A model generated the notes under the pieces. It was not told where the DNA came from. It ran no database searches and saw only the letters and a list, made by a program, of their open reading frames with translations. Positions 1 through 7,064 of a stretch of 52,374 nt of DNA are shown here, one piece after another. The position numbers and the translations under genes were made by a program. The stretch covers positions 1 to 52,374 of the forward strand of contig CACOWI010000009.1 in assembly GCA_902630885.1 (NCBI GenBank), given 5' to 3'. This stretch comes from an uncultured SAR86 cluster bacterium (lineage in GTDB: Bacteria > Pseudomonadota > Gammaproteobacteria > Magnimaribacterales > D2472). Every line of letters begins with the position of its first letter. The first letter of the stretch is position 1.

Positions 1-746
1 TTTGTGAGGATAATGATGTCGCTGGCACTGCTTTTTTTGTAATGGACTTCTTAGATGGAGATCTTTTTTGGGATCCAATGATTCCCTCAATGACAAATAA
101 AGATAGAACAGAAATATACAAAAATAAGAATAAAACTTTAGCAAAACTGCATAGCGTCGATTTTAAAAAGATTGGCCTTGAAGATTATGGTAAGCCAGGT
201 AATTACGTTGCTAGACAAGTATCGAGATGGTCTAAACAATATAGGGCATCAGAAACAGACAATATTGAGGCCATGAATAACCTTATCGAATGGTTGCCAA
301 AAAATATACCTGATGATGATGAGACAACCATCGTTCATGGTGATTACAGATTAGATAATATGATATTAAAAAATAATGAAGTAATTGGTATTTTAGATTG
401 GGAATTATCAACTCTAGGTCATCCCATTGCAGACTTTAGCTATCACTGTTTGTCATGGAGAACTCAGGAAGCCTTTTGGGACGAAGCTAAGCTCAAAGAA
501 CTTGGTATACCCTCTGAAAAAGAATATATGGAAATGTATTGTGAAAATTCTGGTAAAGATTTGTCTAAAAATTGGGAGTTTTATATGGCTTTTAATATGT
601 TTAAGATTGCTGGAATTTTACAAGGAATACTTGGAAGAGTAAGGGATGGAACAGCTGCATCAAAACATGCTGAGGAAAGAGGTAATATGGTCTTCCCACT
701 TTCACAAGCAGCATGGACCACAATTGAGGATAATTTTCTTAAATAA
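1..746 (+). CDS. Phosphotransferase (APH / ACAD10-N-like) family protein, 5' partial
   Basis: The reading frame is open from base 3, upstream of the first internal ATG at 42, so the gene starts before the window and only its C-terminal ~247 residues are here. The aminoglycoside-phosphotransferase fold is shown by the catalytic-loop motif HGDYRLDNMIL followed by the metal-binding motif GILDWELSTLGHP, and by the family's FVMDFLDGDLFWDP stretch near the left edge. This branch resembles the kinase-like N-terminal domain of ACAD10 proteins, which in bacteria often sit beside acyl-CoA dehydrogenase genes and probably phosphorylate a small hydroxylated metabolite, not an antibiotic. The substrate is not known. 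It ends 5 bases before the convergent PepSY gene. Confidence 0.85.
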   Translation, partial: CEDNDVAGTAFFVMDFLDGDLFWDPMIPSMTNKDRTEIYKNKNKTLAKLHSVDFKKIGLEDYGKPGNYVARQVSRWSKQYRASETDNIEAMNNLIEWLPKNIPDDDETTIVHGDYRLDNMILKNNEVIGILDWELSTLGHPIADFSYHCLSWRTQEAFWDEAKLKELGIPSEKEYMEMYCENSGKDLSKNWEFYMAFNMFKIAGILQGILGRVRDGTAASKHAEERGNMVFPLSQAAWTTIEDNFLK

Positions 747-751
747 ATCTT

Positions 752-1357
752 CTATCTTTTAACGAAGAACAGCGTTATACCTGAAATTGACGTCACCAAA
801 GCAAGTACTGATAAAATTTGAAGCAAAATATTATTAATATTATCTCGTTCACGATAATCCATGATATGCAGGGACCATAAAAAATCCCAGATTCTCCAAG
901 AGTCTGATCTTATTGATCCTATATCACCCGTCATATATCCAACATAAACATTAATACCATCTTTTGTATCCGTTATAACTTTATATGCTGGCAAATCTCC
1001 TCGATATTCATCGCCAGGATAGAATTCTGTAACTAAACTAACATCTATTGGATTTAGAGTAGTTTTTTGGGCAGTAATTTTAATAGCCTCTTCCTCAGTA
1101 AGAGGTTTAATGGCATCACCTTCTGGATAAGTTTTGTAAGTCTTTTTACCCTCTTCAATGGTTTCAATAACTGATATACCAAGCCTATCAAAAATTCTGT
1201 ACTCTACATCTTTTGGGAGACGATACTGCTCACCTCTTACTAATTCAATTTTGTTATATGCAAAATAAATTCCTGATATTGTCCACAACAATAGTTGTAT
1301 TGATACAAATATGCTCAAATATCTATGAAAGTTTCTAAAAAATTTTTTTGTTCTCAT
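752..1357 (-). CDS. PepSY domain membrane protein
   Basis: This ~201-residue protein has an N-terminal transmembrane helix (about residues 15-35, preceded by a basic RTKKFFRNFHRYLS stretch), a periplasmic middle with a PepSY-like LTEEEAIKIT segment, and a second hydrophobic helix at the C-terminus (LLQILSVLALVTSISGITLF). The HRYLS and SLHIMD motifs are typical of PepSY-associated TM proteins, which are often linked to iron reductases. The role here is unknown. I chose the ATG at 1357, which overlaps the folK stop as TGATG; a TTG lies one codon upstream. It is the last gene of the tsaD-folB-folK minus-strand run, so it is probably translationally coupled to folK. Confidence 0.75.
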   Translation of the reverse strand: MRTKKFFRNFHRYLSIFVSIQLLLWTISGIYFAYNKIELVRGEQYRLPKDVEYRIFDRLGISVIETIEEGKKTYKTYPEGDAIKPLTEEEAIKITAQKTTLNPIDVSLVTEFYPGDEYRGDLPAYKVITDTKDGINVYVGYMTGDIGSIRSDSWRIWDFLWSLHIMDYRERDNINNILLQILSVLALVTSISGITLFFVKR

Positions 1358-1734
1358 CAAATTAATTCTTTTAAAGGTGTAGATACGAAACTATATTTCT
1401 GAATTTCATCACTTTCAAATAATATCTCATCGTTATCATCAATTTGAAGCACAATATCTATATCAAGTGTTCTAGCGCTAAACTTTGGAACATTTCTGTT
1501 TCTTCCAGCATTGTCTTCAATTAACTTTAGCTTCTTATTAAGGTTCTTAAAATCTAGTTCAGAATTTCCACAAACTACTGAGTTTAGAAAATCATCACCT
1601 TCAAAGCCTTCAGCTTTTGTTTGATGAATTGATGAAGACTGAATGTTTGAAAGTATTTTTTTTAGCTCTTCTAAAGCAAATTCTAAATTTTTCTCAGCAT
1701 TAATGTTGCTGCCTAGGGATAAGAAATATTTCAT
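1357..1734 (-). CDS. folK: 2-amino-4-hydroxy-6-hydroxymethyldihydropteridine diphosphokinase (HPPK)
   Basis: HPPK transfers pyrophosphate from ATP to 6-hydroxymethyl-dihydropterin in folate synthesis. The start FLSLGSNINAEKNLEFAL and the signature ARTLDIDIVLQID (metal-binding Asp pair) are clear. The C-terminal SFVSTPLKELI matches the family's usual ending. At 125 residues it is shorter than typical HPPK (about 160), mainly because the loop between the catalytic strand and the C-terminus is reduced. It follows folB with a TAATG overlap, so the two preceding steps of the same pathway are cotranslated. Confidence 0.93.
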   Translation of the reverse strand: MKYFLSLGSNINAEKNLEFALEELKKILSNIQSSSIHQTKAEGFEGDDFLNSVVCGNSELDFKNLNKKLKLIEDNAGRNRNVPKFSARTLDIDIVLQIDDNDEILFESDEIQKYSFVSTPLKELI

Positions 1735-2081
1735 TATCTATGAATTATGAGCCCAACATCTTTAGCGCCTCGAAGTGCTCCAGGCTTAGATACACGTAAT
1801 TTGATCGATTCAACTCCGTATGTATCTTTTACTAGCGACGCGATTCCCTCAGCAAGTGATTCTTGGAGTTGAAAGGAGGACTCCTCAACAAACTTAATTA
1901 CTCCTTTGCAAATGGTTTTGTAATCAATAGTATCTTCAATCGAATCAGTCTTTGCAGCTCTTTTGCAATCAAAGGGAAATTCCATATCAATACTAACTTC
2001 TTGTTTAACTTTCCTTTCCCAGTCAAAGATACCAATAATTGTTTTTACTCTTAAGTCTTTTATGTAAATTATATCTTTCAT
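1734..2081 (-). CDS. folB: Dihydroneopterin aldolase
   Basis: FolB converts dihydroneopterin to 6-hydroxymethyl-dihydropterin and glycolaldehyde, feeding FolK directly. The 115-residue length is normal. The opening IYIKDLRVKTIIGIFDWERKV and the DTIDYKTICK segment are family hallmarks, as is the C-terminal lysine-containing RVSKPGALRGAKDVG region. Its ATG overlaps the tsaD stop (ATGA), placing it in the tsaD-folB-folK-PepSY unit. Confidence 0.95.
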   Translation of the reverse strand: MKDIIYIKDLRVKTIIGIFDWERKVKQEVSIDMEFPFDCKRAAKTDSIEDTIDYKTICKGVIKFVEESSFQLQESLAEGIASLVKDTYGVESIKLRVSKPGALRGAKDVGLIIHR

Positions 2082-3082
2082 TCTTTCAACTCATCTAACG
2101 GCCACCGAGCTCTTGCGCTTGAGGATCTGTCATTTTCAACTGATGGTTTCATCATAGATCCTACAAATGCAATCATTGCAGCATTATCGCCACAATATTT
2201 CATATCTGGATAATACACTGTTATGTTATGTGATTCTTCAAGCTTTTTAAATTCACCTCTTAAAAACTTATTTGCAGCAACACCTCCAGCAACAATAACC
2301 TCTTTTCTTCCAGTTATTTCAATCGATTTCTTAATCTTTGCAACCAAAACATCTGAAATTGCTTGTTGGAATGATGCAGCTATATCTGCTTTTACTTCTT
2401 TTGTTAGGTTAGATATTTTTTGAACTGTGTATAAAACTGATGTCTTAAGACCACTCAAGCTCATATTTAAGTTATCGCTATTTTTCATCGGTCTTGGGAA
2501 ATCAAACGCATCTGATTTTCCTTCAAGTGCTAGTCTCTCAATATGAGGGCCGCCTGGATAAGGTAAATCTAGCAACTTAGCTACTTTATCAAAAGCTTCT
2601 CCAACTGCATCGTCTTGAGATTGACCAATAATTTCATATTGTCCTTTATCTTTAACATCAACGATCATGCTGTGACCTCCTGAAACAAGTAAACATATAA
2701 ATGGCATGCTTATCTGAGGAAATTCCATCATAGGCGACATCAAATGTCCCTCCAAATGATTTATTGGTATTAAGGGAATATTGAGAGCTGTTGAAAGTCC
2801 CTGAGCAAAACTCTCACCAATCAAAAGAGCGCCTAATAGACCTGGTCCAGATGTATAAGCAATCTGATCAATGCTATCGAGAGAAATATTTCCTAAAGCA
2901 TCTTCAAGTACATCTACAATTTTTAAACAATGGTCTCTTGAAGCTAACTCCGGGACTACTCCTCCATATTCAGCATGCATTTCCATTTGACTATGTATAG
3001 ACTCACCAATAATTCCATCTTTAGAATCATAAATAGCTATTGCTGTCTCATCGCAGGATGTTTCAATTCCTAAAGTTTTCAT
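2078..3082 (-). CDS. tsaD: tRNA N6-adenosine threonylcarbamoyltransferase TsaD
   Basis: TsaD transfers the threonylcarbamoyl group to A37 of ANN-decoding tRNAs, working with TsaB, TsaC and TsaE. The ASKHA-fold protein starts LGIETSCDETAIAIYD and carries the metal-binding HLEGH motif, the glycine-rich VSGGHS nucleotide motif, and the C-terminal VAGGVAANKFLR and DNAAMIAF motifs. Its length of 334 residues is standard. It is divergent from rpsU, the same tsaD/rpsU head-to-head layout seen in many gammaproteobacteria. tsaD heads the minus-strand folate genes. Confidence 0.97.
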   Translation of the reverse strand: MKTLGIETSCDETAIAIYDSKDGIIGESIHSQMEMHAEYGGVVPELASRDHCLKIVDVLEDALGNISLDSIDQIAYTSGPGLLGALLIGESFAQGLSTALNIPLIPINHLEGHLMSPMMEFPQISMPFICLLVSGGHSMIVDVKDKGQYEIIGQSQDDAVGEAFDKVAKLLDLPYPGGPHIERLALEGKSDAFDFPRPMKNSDNLNMSLSGLKTSVLYTVQKISNLTKEVKADIAASFQQAISDVLVAKIKKSIEITGRKEVIVAGGVAANKFLRGEFKKLEESHNITVYYPDMKYCGDNAAMIAFVGSMMKPSVENDRSSSARARWPLDELKE

Positions 3083-3090
3083 AAAAAGTT

Positions 3091-3119
3091 TTGCAAAAAT
3101 GTTAATAAAAGCCTAAACT
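3091..3119 (+). promoter_or_regulatory. Probable sigma-70 promoter of rpsU
   Basis: TTGCAA at 3091-3096 and TAAACT at 3114-3119 are separated by exactly 17 bases in the tsaD-rpsU divergent gap. Transcription would start near 3126, only about 6 bases before the rpsU ATG. Hexamers are imperfect and nothing here tests activity. Confidence 0.5.
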
Positions 3120-3131
3120 ACGCGTCACATT

Positions 3132-3347
3132 ATGCCTTCAATTATTATAAAAGATACAGAACATTTTGATATTGGTTTGAGAAAATTCAAGCGTGCTTGT
3201 GAAAAAGCAGCTATTGTTCCTGAAATAAGAGCAAGAGAATTTTATGAAAAGCCAACTGAGAAAAGAAAACGTCTTATGGCTGCTGCAGTTAAAAGAGCAA
3301 AAAAAACCAACAGAAAGTTTTCATTCCCAAGACAAAGATCTAGATAG
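3132..3347 (+). CDS. rpsU: 30S ribosomal protein S21
   Basis: S21 is a small basic protein of the 30S platform near the anti-Shine-Dalgarno region and aids initiation. The 71 residues show the family layout: [15 protein letters not shown] near the N-terminus, [13 protein letters not shown] in the middle, and a lysine/arginine-rich tail ending RQRSR. It leads a plus-strand run (rpsU, yqeY, rph, pyrE, ribE). In enteric bacteria rpsU is followed by dnaG and rpoD; here it is followed by a YqeY gene and no dnaG. Confidence 0.97.
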   Translation: MPSIIIKDTEHFDIGLRKFKRACEKAAIVPEIRAREFYEKPTEKRKRLMAAAVKRAKKTNRKFSFPRQRSR

Positions 3348-3349
3348 TT

Positions 3350-3793
3350 TTGGCTCTTTTATCAGATATCAAAAACGACCTTAAACAAGCTATGCTTGAT
3401 AAAAACGACTTGGTAAGAGATACCATCAGAATGCTTTTGTCAGAAGTCCAAAGATTTGAGATTGATAACAAAGAAGAGGTTGATGACGCAAAGGCATTAC
3501 AAATCATTAACAAAATGATTAAACAAAGAAATGATTCTATTTCACAGTTTAAAGAAGGTGGAAGAGAAGATTTAGCTGATAAAGAGCAACAAGAAGTAGA
3601 AATCCTTTCAAAATATAAACCAGAACAATTAAGTGAAGAAGAAATTACTGAAAAAGTCAAAAGCGCAATTCAAGAAAGTGGTGCTGAATCAATGCAGGAT
3701 ATCGGTAAGGTAATGGGGATTTTAAAATCAGCATTGGCTGGCTCAGCAGATATGGGACTAGTCAGTAAAATAGTTAAGGATCAGCTTACTTAA
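3350..3793 (+). CDS. yqeY: GatB/YqeY domain protein
   Basis: This 147-residue helical protein matches the YqeY family, related to the tail of the GatB amidotransferase subunit and thought to bind tRNA. The N-terminal DLKQAMLDKNDLVRDTIRML, the middle RNDSISQFKEGGREDLADKE and the C-terminal DIGKVMGILKSAL are typical. The start used is TTG at 3350, two bases after the rpsU stop. No ATG lies near the expected N-terminus and the translation from this TTG aligns with the family start. Tight spacing argues for cotranscription with rpsU. Confidence 0.92.
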   Translation: MALLSDIKNDLKQAMLDKNDLVRDTIRMLLSEVQRFEIDNKEEVDDAKALQIINKMIKQRNDSISQFKEGGREDLADKEQQEVEILSKYKPEQLSEEEITEKVKSAIQESGAESMQDIGKVMGILKSALAGSADMGLVSKIVKDQLT

Positions 3794-3809
3794 TAATTTT
3801 TTATAAAGC

Positions 3810-4514
3810 ATGAAAAGAAATCAAGATCGTAGTAATAATCAACTAAGAGATATTACTATTGAGCCAAACATTAATATTCATGCCGAAGGCTCTGTCCTAA
3901 TTTCATTTGGCAATACAAAGGTTATTTGTAATGCGTCTATAGAAAATAATGTTCCTAGATGGATGAAAAATTCAGATGAAGGTTGGGTAACTGGTGAGTA
4001 TGGAATGCTACCAAGATCTACTAATGAAAGAATGAGTAGAGAAGCTGCAAGAGGAAAACAAAGTGGCAGAACGCAAGAAATACAAAGACTCATTGGAAGA
4101 TCCCTAAGACAAGCTGTTAATCTGAAATATCTTAAAGGAAAAACTATCAACGTAGATTGTGATGTAATTCAGGCTGATGGTGGAACAAGAACTGCTTCAA
4201 TAACTGGTGGTTGTGTTGCACTTTTCCTAGCTATCAAAAATCATCATGATGATCAAAGAGCGATTAAATCATTTGTTGCAGCTGTATCAATGGGAATTAA
4301 AGATGGTCAAGTTTTACTTGATTTAGATTATGATGAAGATAGCACCGCAGATACTGATCTAAATATTGTTATGAACGATAAAGATGAATTGATAGAAATT
4401 CAAGGAACTGCAGAAGATGCTCCTTTTTCAAAGCAGGAGCTTGATGATATGCTTGTTATGGGCAGTGCAGCAATAGCTGACATTATAGAAAAACAAAAAG
4501 CTTGCATTGAATAA
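3810..4514 (+). CDS. rph: Ribonuclease PH
   Basis: RNase PH is a phosphate-dependent 3'-5' exoribonuclease that trims tRNA 3' ends. The 234-residue sequence has the GYEGMLP-type segment (here [17 protein letters not shown]), the [14 protein letters not shown] phosphate-binding region, and [17 protein letters not shown], all standard. The C-terminal [19 protein letters not shown] also fits. pyrE starts at the base after its stop, the same rph-pyrE pairing known from E. coli. Confidence 0.97.
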   Translation: MKRNQDRSNNQLRDITIEPNINIHAEGSVLISFGNTKVICNASIENNVPRWMKNSDEGWVTGEYGMLPRSTNERMSREAARGKQSGRTQEIQRLIGRSLRQAVNLKYLKGKTINVDCDVIQADGGTRTASITGGCVALFLAIKNHHDDQRAIKSFVAAVSMGIKDGQVLLDLDYDEDSTADTDLNIVMNDKDELIEIQGTAEDAPFSKQELDDMLVMGSAAIADIIEKQKACIE

Positions 4515-5153
4515 GTGAAAGATTATCAGAAGTCATTTTTAAATTTAGCAATAGAATCTCAGGCACTTCAATTTGGAGAATTTACTCTTAAGTCAGGCCG
4601 ACAAAGCCCATATTTTTTTAATGCTGCCAATATGCTTAAAGGTTCAAATTTATATCAACTTGCTAAGTGCTATGTTGATGCTATAACTGATAACGGTATA
4701 GATTTTGACTGTATATATGGTCCAGCATACAAAGGCATTTTTCTTGGATCTATTGTTGCTACAGTCTTCAGTGAACAAGGTAAAAATTATCCTATCTCAT
4801 TTAACAGAAAAGAAGAAAAAGGCCATGGCGAAGGTGGAAATATTATTGGAGCTAACCCAGCTGGAAAAGTACTGATTATTGATGATGTTTTATCTGCAGG
4901 AACTGCTGGTAGAGAATCAATTAATTCGATAATTGCTAGTAAAGCTTTTCCTTCAGGTTTTATTGTAGGTCTCGACAGACAAGAGAAAGGAGTTTCTGAT
5001 AAGTCAGCTAGTAAAGAACTAGAAGATGAATTCAATCTAAATGTTACTTCAATTGTAAATCTTGACTCATTGATTACATACGTTGAAGATGAGTCAAACT
5101 TTTCGAGTCATCTTGAAAGTTTAAGTAACTATAGAGAAACTTGGGGCGCATAA
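4515..5153 (+). CDS. pyrE: Orotate phosphoribosyltransferase
   Basis: PyrE makes orotidine 5'-phosphate from orotate and PRPP in pyrimidine synthesis. The PRPP-binding motif VLIIDDVLSAGTAGRES is intact. So are the N-terminal GEFTLKSGRQSPYFFN and the flexible-loop FNRKEEKGHGEGG with its catalytic lysine. It starts with GTG directly after the rph stop. The length of 212 residues is normal. pyrB lies 0.6 kb away on the other strand, so two pyrimidine genes are near neighbours but not in one operon. Confidence 0.97.
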   Translation: MKDYQKSFLNLAIESQALQFGEFTLKSGRQSPYFFNAANMLKGSNLYQLAKCYVDAITDNGIDFDCIYGPAYKGIFLGSIVATVFSEQGKNYPISFNRKEEKGHGEGGNIIGANPAGKVLIIDDVLSAGTAGRESINSIIASKAFPSGFIVGLDRQEKGVSDKSASKELEDEFNLNVTSIVNLDSLITYVEDESNFSSHLESLSNYRETWGA

Positions 5154-5768
5154 ATGTTTTCAGGAATTGTTCAAGGGGCAGGAAAAGTATCGAAGATAAT
5201 TTCAAAAAAGAATCATATAACTTTAGAGATATCTGCACCAAAAAATTTCAGTAAAAATCTCAAAAAAGGCGCAAGTGTTTCAGTAAATGGTATCTGCTTA
5301 ACCTCACTTGATGATGGCAAAAAGAAATTAAAGTTTGATGTGATAAATGAGACTCTATCAAAAACAAATATTGGGAAAGCTAAAAAAGGCTCTTTAGTAA
5401 ATTTAGAGAGATCAATTACAGCATCTACAGAGATAGGTGGTCATTTAATGTCAGGACATATACATTTTGCTGGAAAAGTTGAAAAGATCTCAACAAAAAA
5501 TACCAATAAGGATATTCAAATTAAATTTCCTAAAAAATATAAGCAATATATTTTTGAAAAAGGTTATATCGGTGTAAATGGATGCAGTTTAACTCTTGGT
5601 AAAGTTAATCGTGATTCCTTTTTTGTACATTTAATACCTGAAACCCTTTCTGTCACAAATCTAGATGACTTAAAAAAAGGTTCTTTTGTAAATATTGAAA
5701 TTGATCAAAATACAATTGCTATTGTTGAAACGGTAAAAAATACTTTAGCTGCCCAAAAATCGAGATAA
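5154..5768 (+). CDS. ribE: Riboflavin synthase, alpha subunit
   Basis: The enzyme dismutates two 6,7-dimethyl-8-ribityllumazines into riboflavin and a pyrimidinedione. Two tandem lumazine-binding barrels are visible: the first begins MFSGIVQGAGKV and holds SVNGICLTS; the second begins after GHLMSGHIHFAGKV and holds GVNGCSLT. The 204-residue length fits. It starts at the base after the pyrE stop, and its 3' end overlaps the convergent pyrB by about 24 bases. No FMN riboswitch is possible in the zero-base gap to pyrE. Confidence 0.96.
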   Translation: MFSGIVQGAGKVSKIISKKNHITLEISAPKNFSKNLKKGASVSVNGICLTSLDDGKKKLKFDVINETLSKTNIGKAKKGSLVNLERSITASTEIGGHLMSGHIHFAGKVEKISTKNTNKDIQIKFPKKYKQYIFEKGYIGVNGCSLTLGKVNRDSFFVHLIPETLSVTNLDDLKKGSFVNIEIDQNTIAIVETVKNTLAAQKSR

Positions 5769-6650
5769 AACAGCCATTCTTATTGCAACACCGTTTGCTA
5801 CCTGCTGTCTGATAACTGAATTTTCTGAATCATAAACAGCTTCAGTTATTTCAACATAATTTACTGGTCCTGGGTGCATTACTATTGCATCACCTTTGGC
5901 GGATTCAAGCTTTTCAGATGATAGTTGATATTCAGACTTATATGTTTCAAGGTCTAGATTGAGCTCTTTCTCAAATCTTTCATACTGAATTCTTAGAGTC
6001 ATCACGACATCTGCATTTTCAAGAGCTTTTACTAAATTAGGCTCATATTTTCCAATTTTGGGATTTTGATATTTGGTACACATTTCTGGATGTCCGCAAA
6101 AAGTCATTGATCCAAGCTCAAAATTAGAAACTCCCTCAATGAAAGACGAGGTAACTCTTGAGTGATCAAGATCTCCAACAATAACAATATTTAGTCCTTC
6201 TAAAGTTTCTTTATGATCCATAATTGTCTTTATATCTAAAAGTGCTTGTGTTGGATGAGAAATTGAACCTTCCCCTGCATTAACGAAAACCATTTTTGGC
6301 AAACATTCAGCAAGTTCTCTGATTACAGAATCAGGGTGTCTAAGAACACATAAATCTACTCCCATGAGATTTAAAGCATCTACAGTTTCAAAAATAGATT
6401 CTCCTTTTTGAATTGAAGAACTTTCAATATTGAAGTCTATTACTGAACAGCCCAGATTTTTTGCAGCTATTGCGAAAGATGATTTAGTTCGGGTACTTGG
6501 CTCACAAAAAACATTTGCGACAATTTTGTCTGGAAAAAGATTTTCTTTCCTAAAGTTCCCTTCATCGTCAATAAAATTATTTGCAAATTCTATTAAATCA
6601 AGCATATCTTTTTTTGAAAGATCATTAATTGATAAAAGATTGTTAGCCAT
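5745..6650 (-). CDS. pyrB: Aspartate carbamoyltransferase catalytic subunit
   Basis: PyrB condenses carbamoyl phosphate with aspartate. The carbamoyl-phosphate motif STRTKSSF, the HPTQALLD motif and the aspartate-side MHPGPVNY motif are all present in a 301-residue protein of normal length. No pyrI regulatory subunit lies beside it; the next gene upstream is ridA, which overlaps its start by a few bases. RidA-family proteins clear reactive enamines, and pairing with pyrB is common in several proteobacteria. Confidence 0.97.
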   Translation of the reverse strand: MANNLLSINDLSKKDMLDLIEFANNFIDDEGNFRKENLFPDKIVANVFCEPSTRTKSSFAIAAKNLGCSVIDFNIESSSIQKGESIFETVDALNLMGVDLCVLRHPDSVIRELAECLPKMVFVNAGEGSISHPTQALLDIKTIMDHKETLEGLNIVIVGDLDHSRVTSSFIEGVSNFELGSMTFCGHPEMCTKYQNPKIGKYEPNLVKALENADVVMTLRIQYERFEKELNLDLETYKSEYQLSSEKLESAKGDAIVMHPGPVNYVEITEAVYDSENSVIRQQVANGVAIRMAVLSRFLGS

Positions 6651-7029
6651 TTATTAACACTATTGCCTCTATTTCAACATTAACACCAAGCGGAAGGCCT
6701 GAAACTTCTACTGTAGCTCTAGCTGGGTATGGTTCGGAGAAATACTCTTTCATTACATCATTTACAGTTGCAAAATTACCCAAATCAGTAAGAAAGATTG
6801 AAATCTTTACAACATCATCAAGACTTTTTCCTGCAGCTTCACAGATACTTTTAACATTATCTAAAACTTGTCTGGCCTGATCTTCTATTGATTCAGATAC
6901 CAAGTCTCCTGTTTCAGGATTAAGAGGTATTTGGCCTGATATAAACATCAAATTTCCTGCCTTTACGGCTTGCGAATAAGGGCCAATCGCCTGTGGTGCA
7001 TTTTTTGTAGAAATAATTTCTTTTGTCAT
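6643..7029 (-). CDS. ridA: RidA family reactive intermediate deaminase
   Basis: RidA hydrolyses 2-aminoacrylate and related enamines that damage PLP enzymes. The 128-residue protein has the QAIGPYSQAV opening, the SGQIPLNPETG segment and the catalytic arginine in PYPARATVEVSGLP. It ends inside the pyrB start (ATG of pyrB precedes the ridA stop), so the two are likely coupled. The upstream gap to spoT is only 35 bases, so it probably belongs to the yicC-gmk-rpoZ-spoT-ridA-pyrB run. Confidence 0.95.
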   Translation of the reverse strand: MTKEIISTKNAPQAIGPYSQAVKAGNLMFISGQIPLNPETGDLVSESIEDQARQVLDNVKSICEAAGKSLDDVVKISIFLTDLGNFATVNDVMKEYFSEPYPARATVEVSGLPLGVNVEIEAIVLING

Positions 7030-7064
7030 TTTAATGTTCTCCTTTAAAAAGATACTCTATTTTA

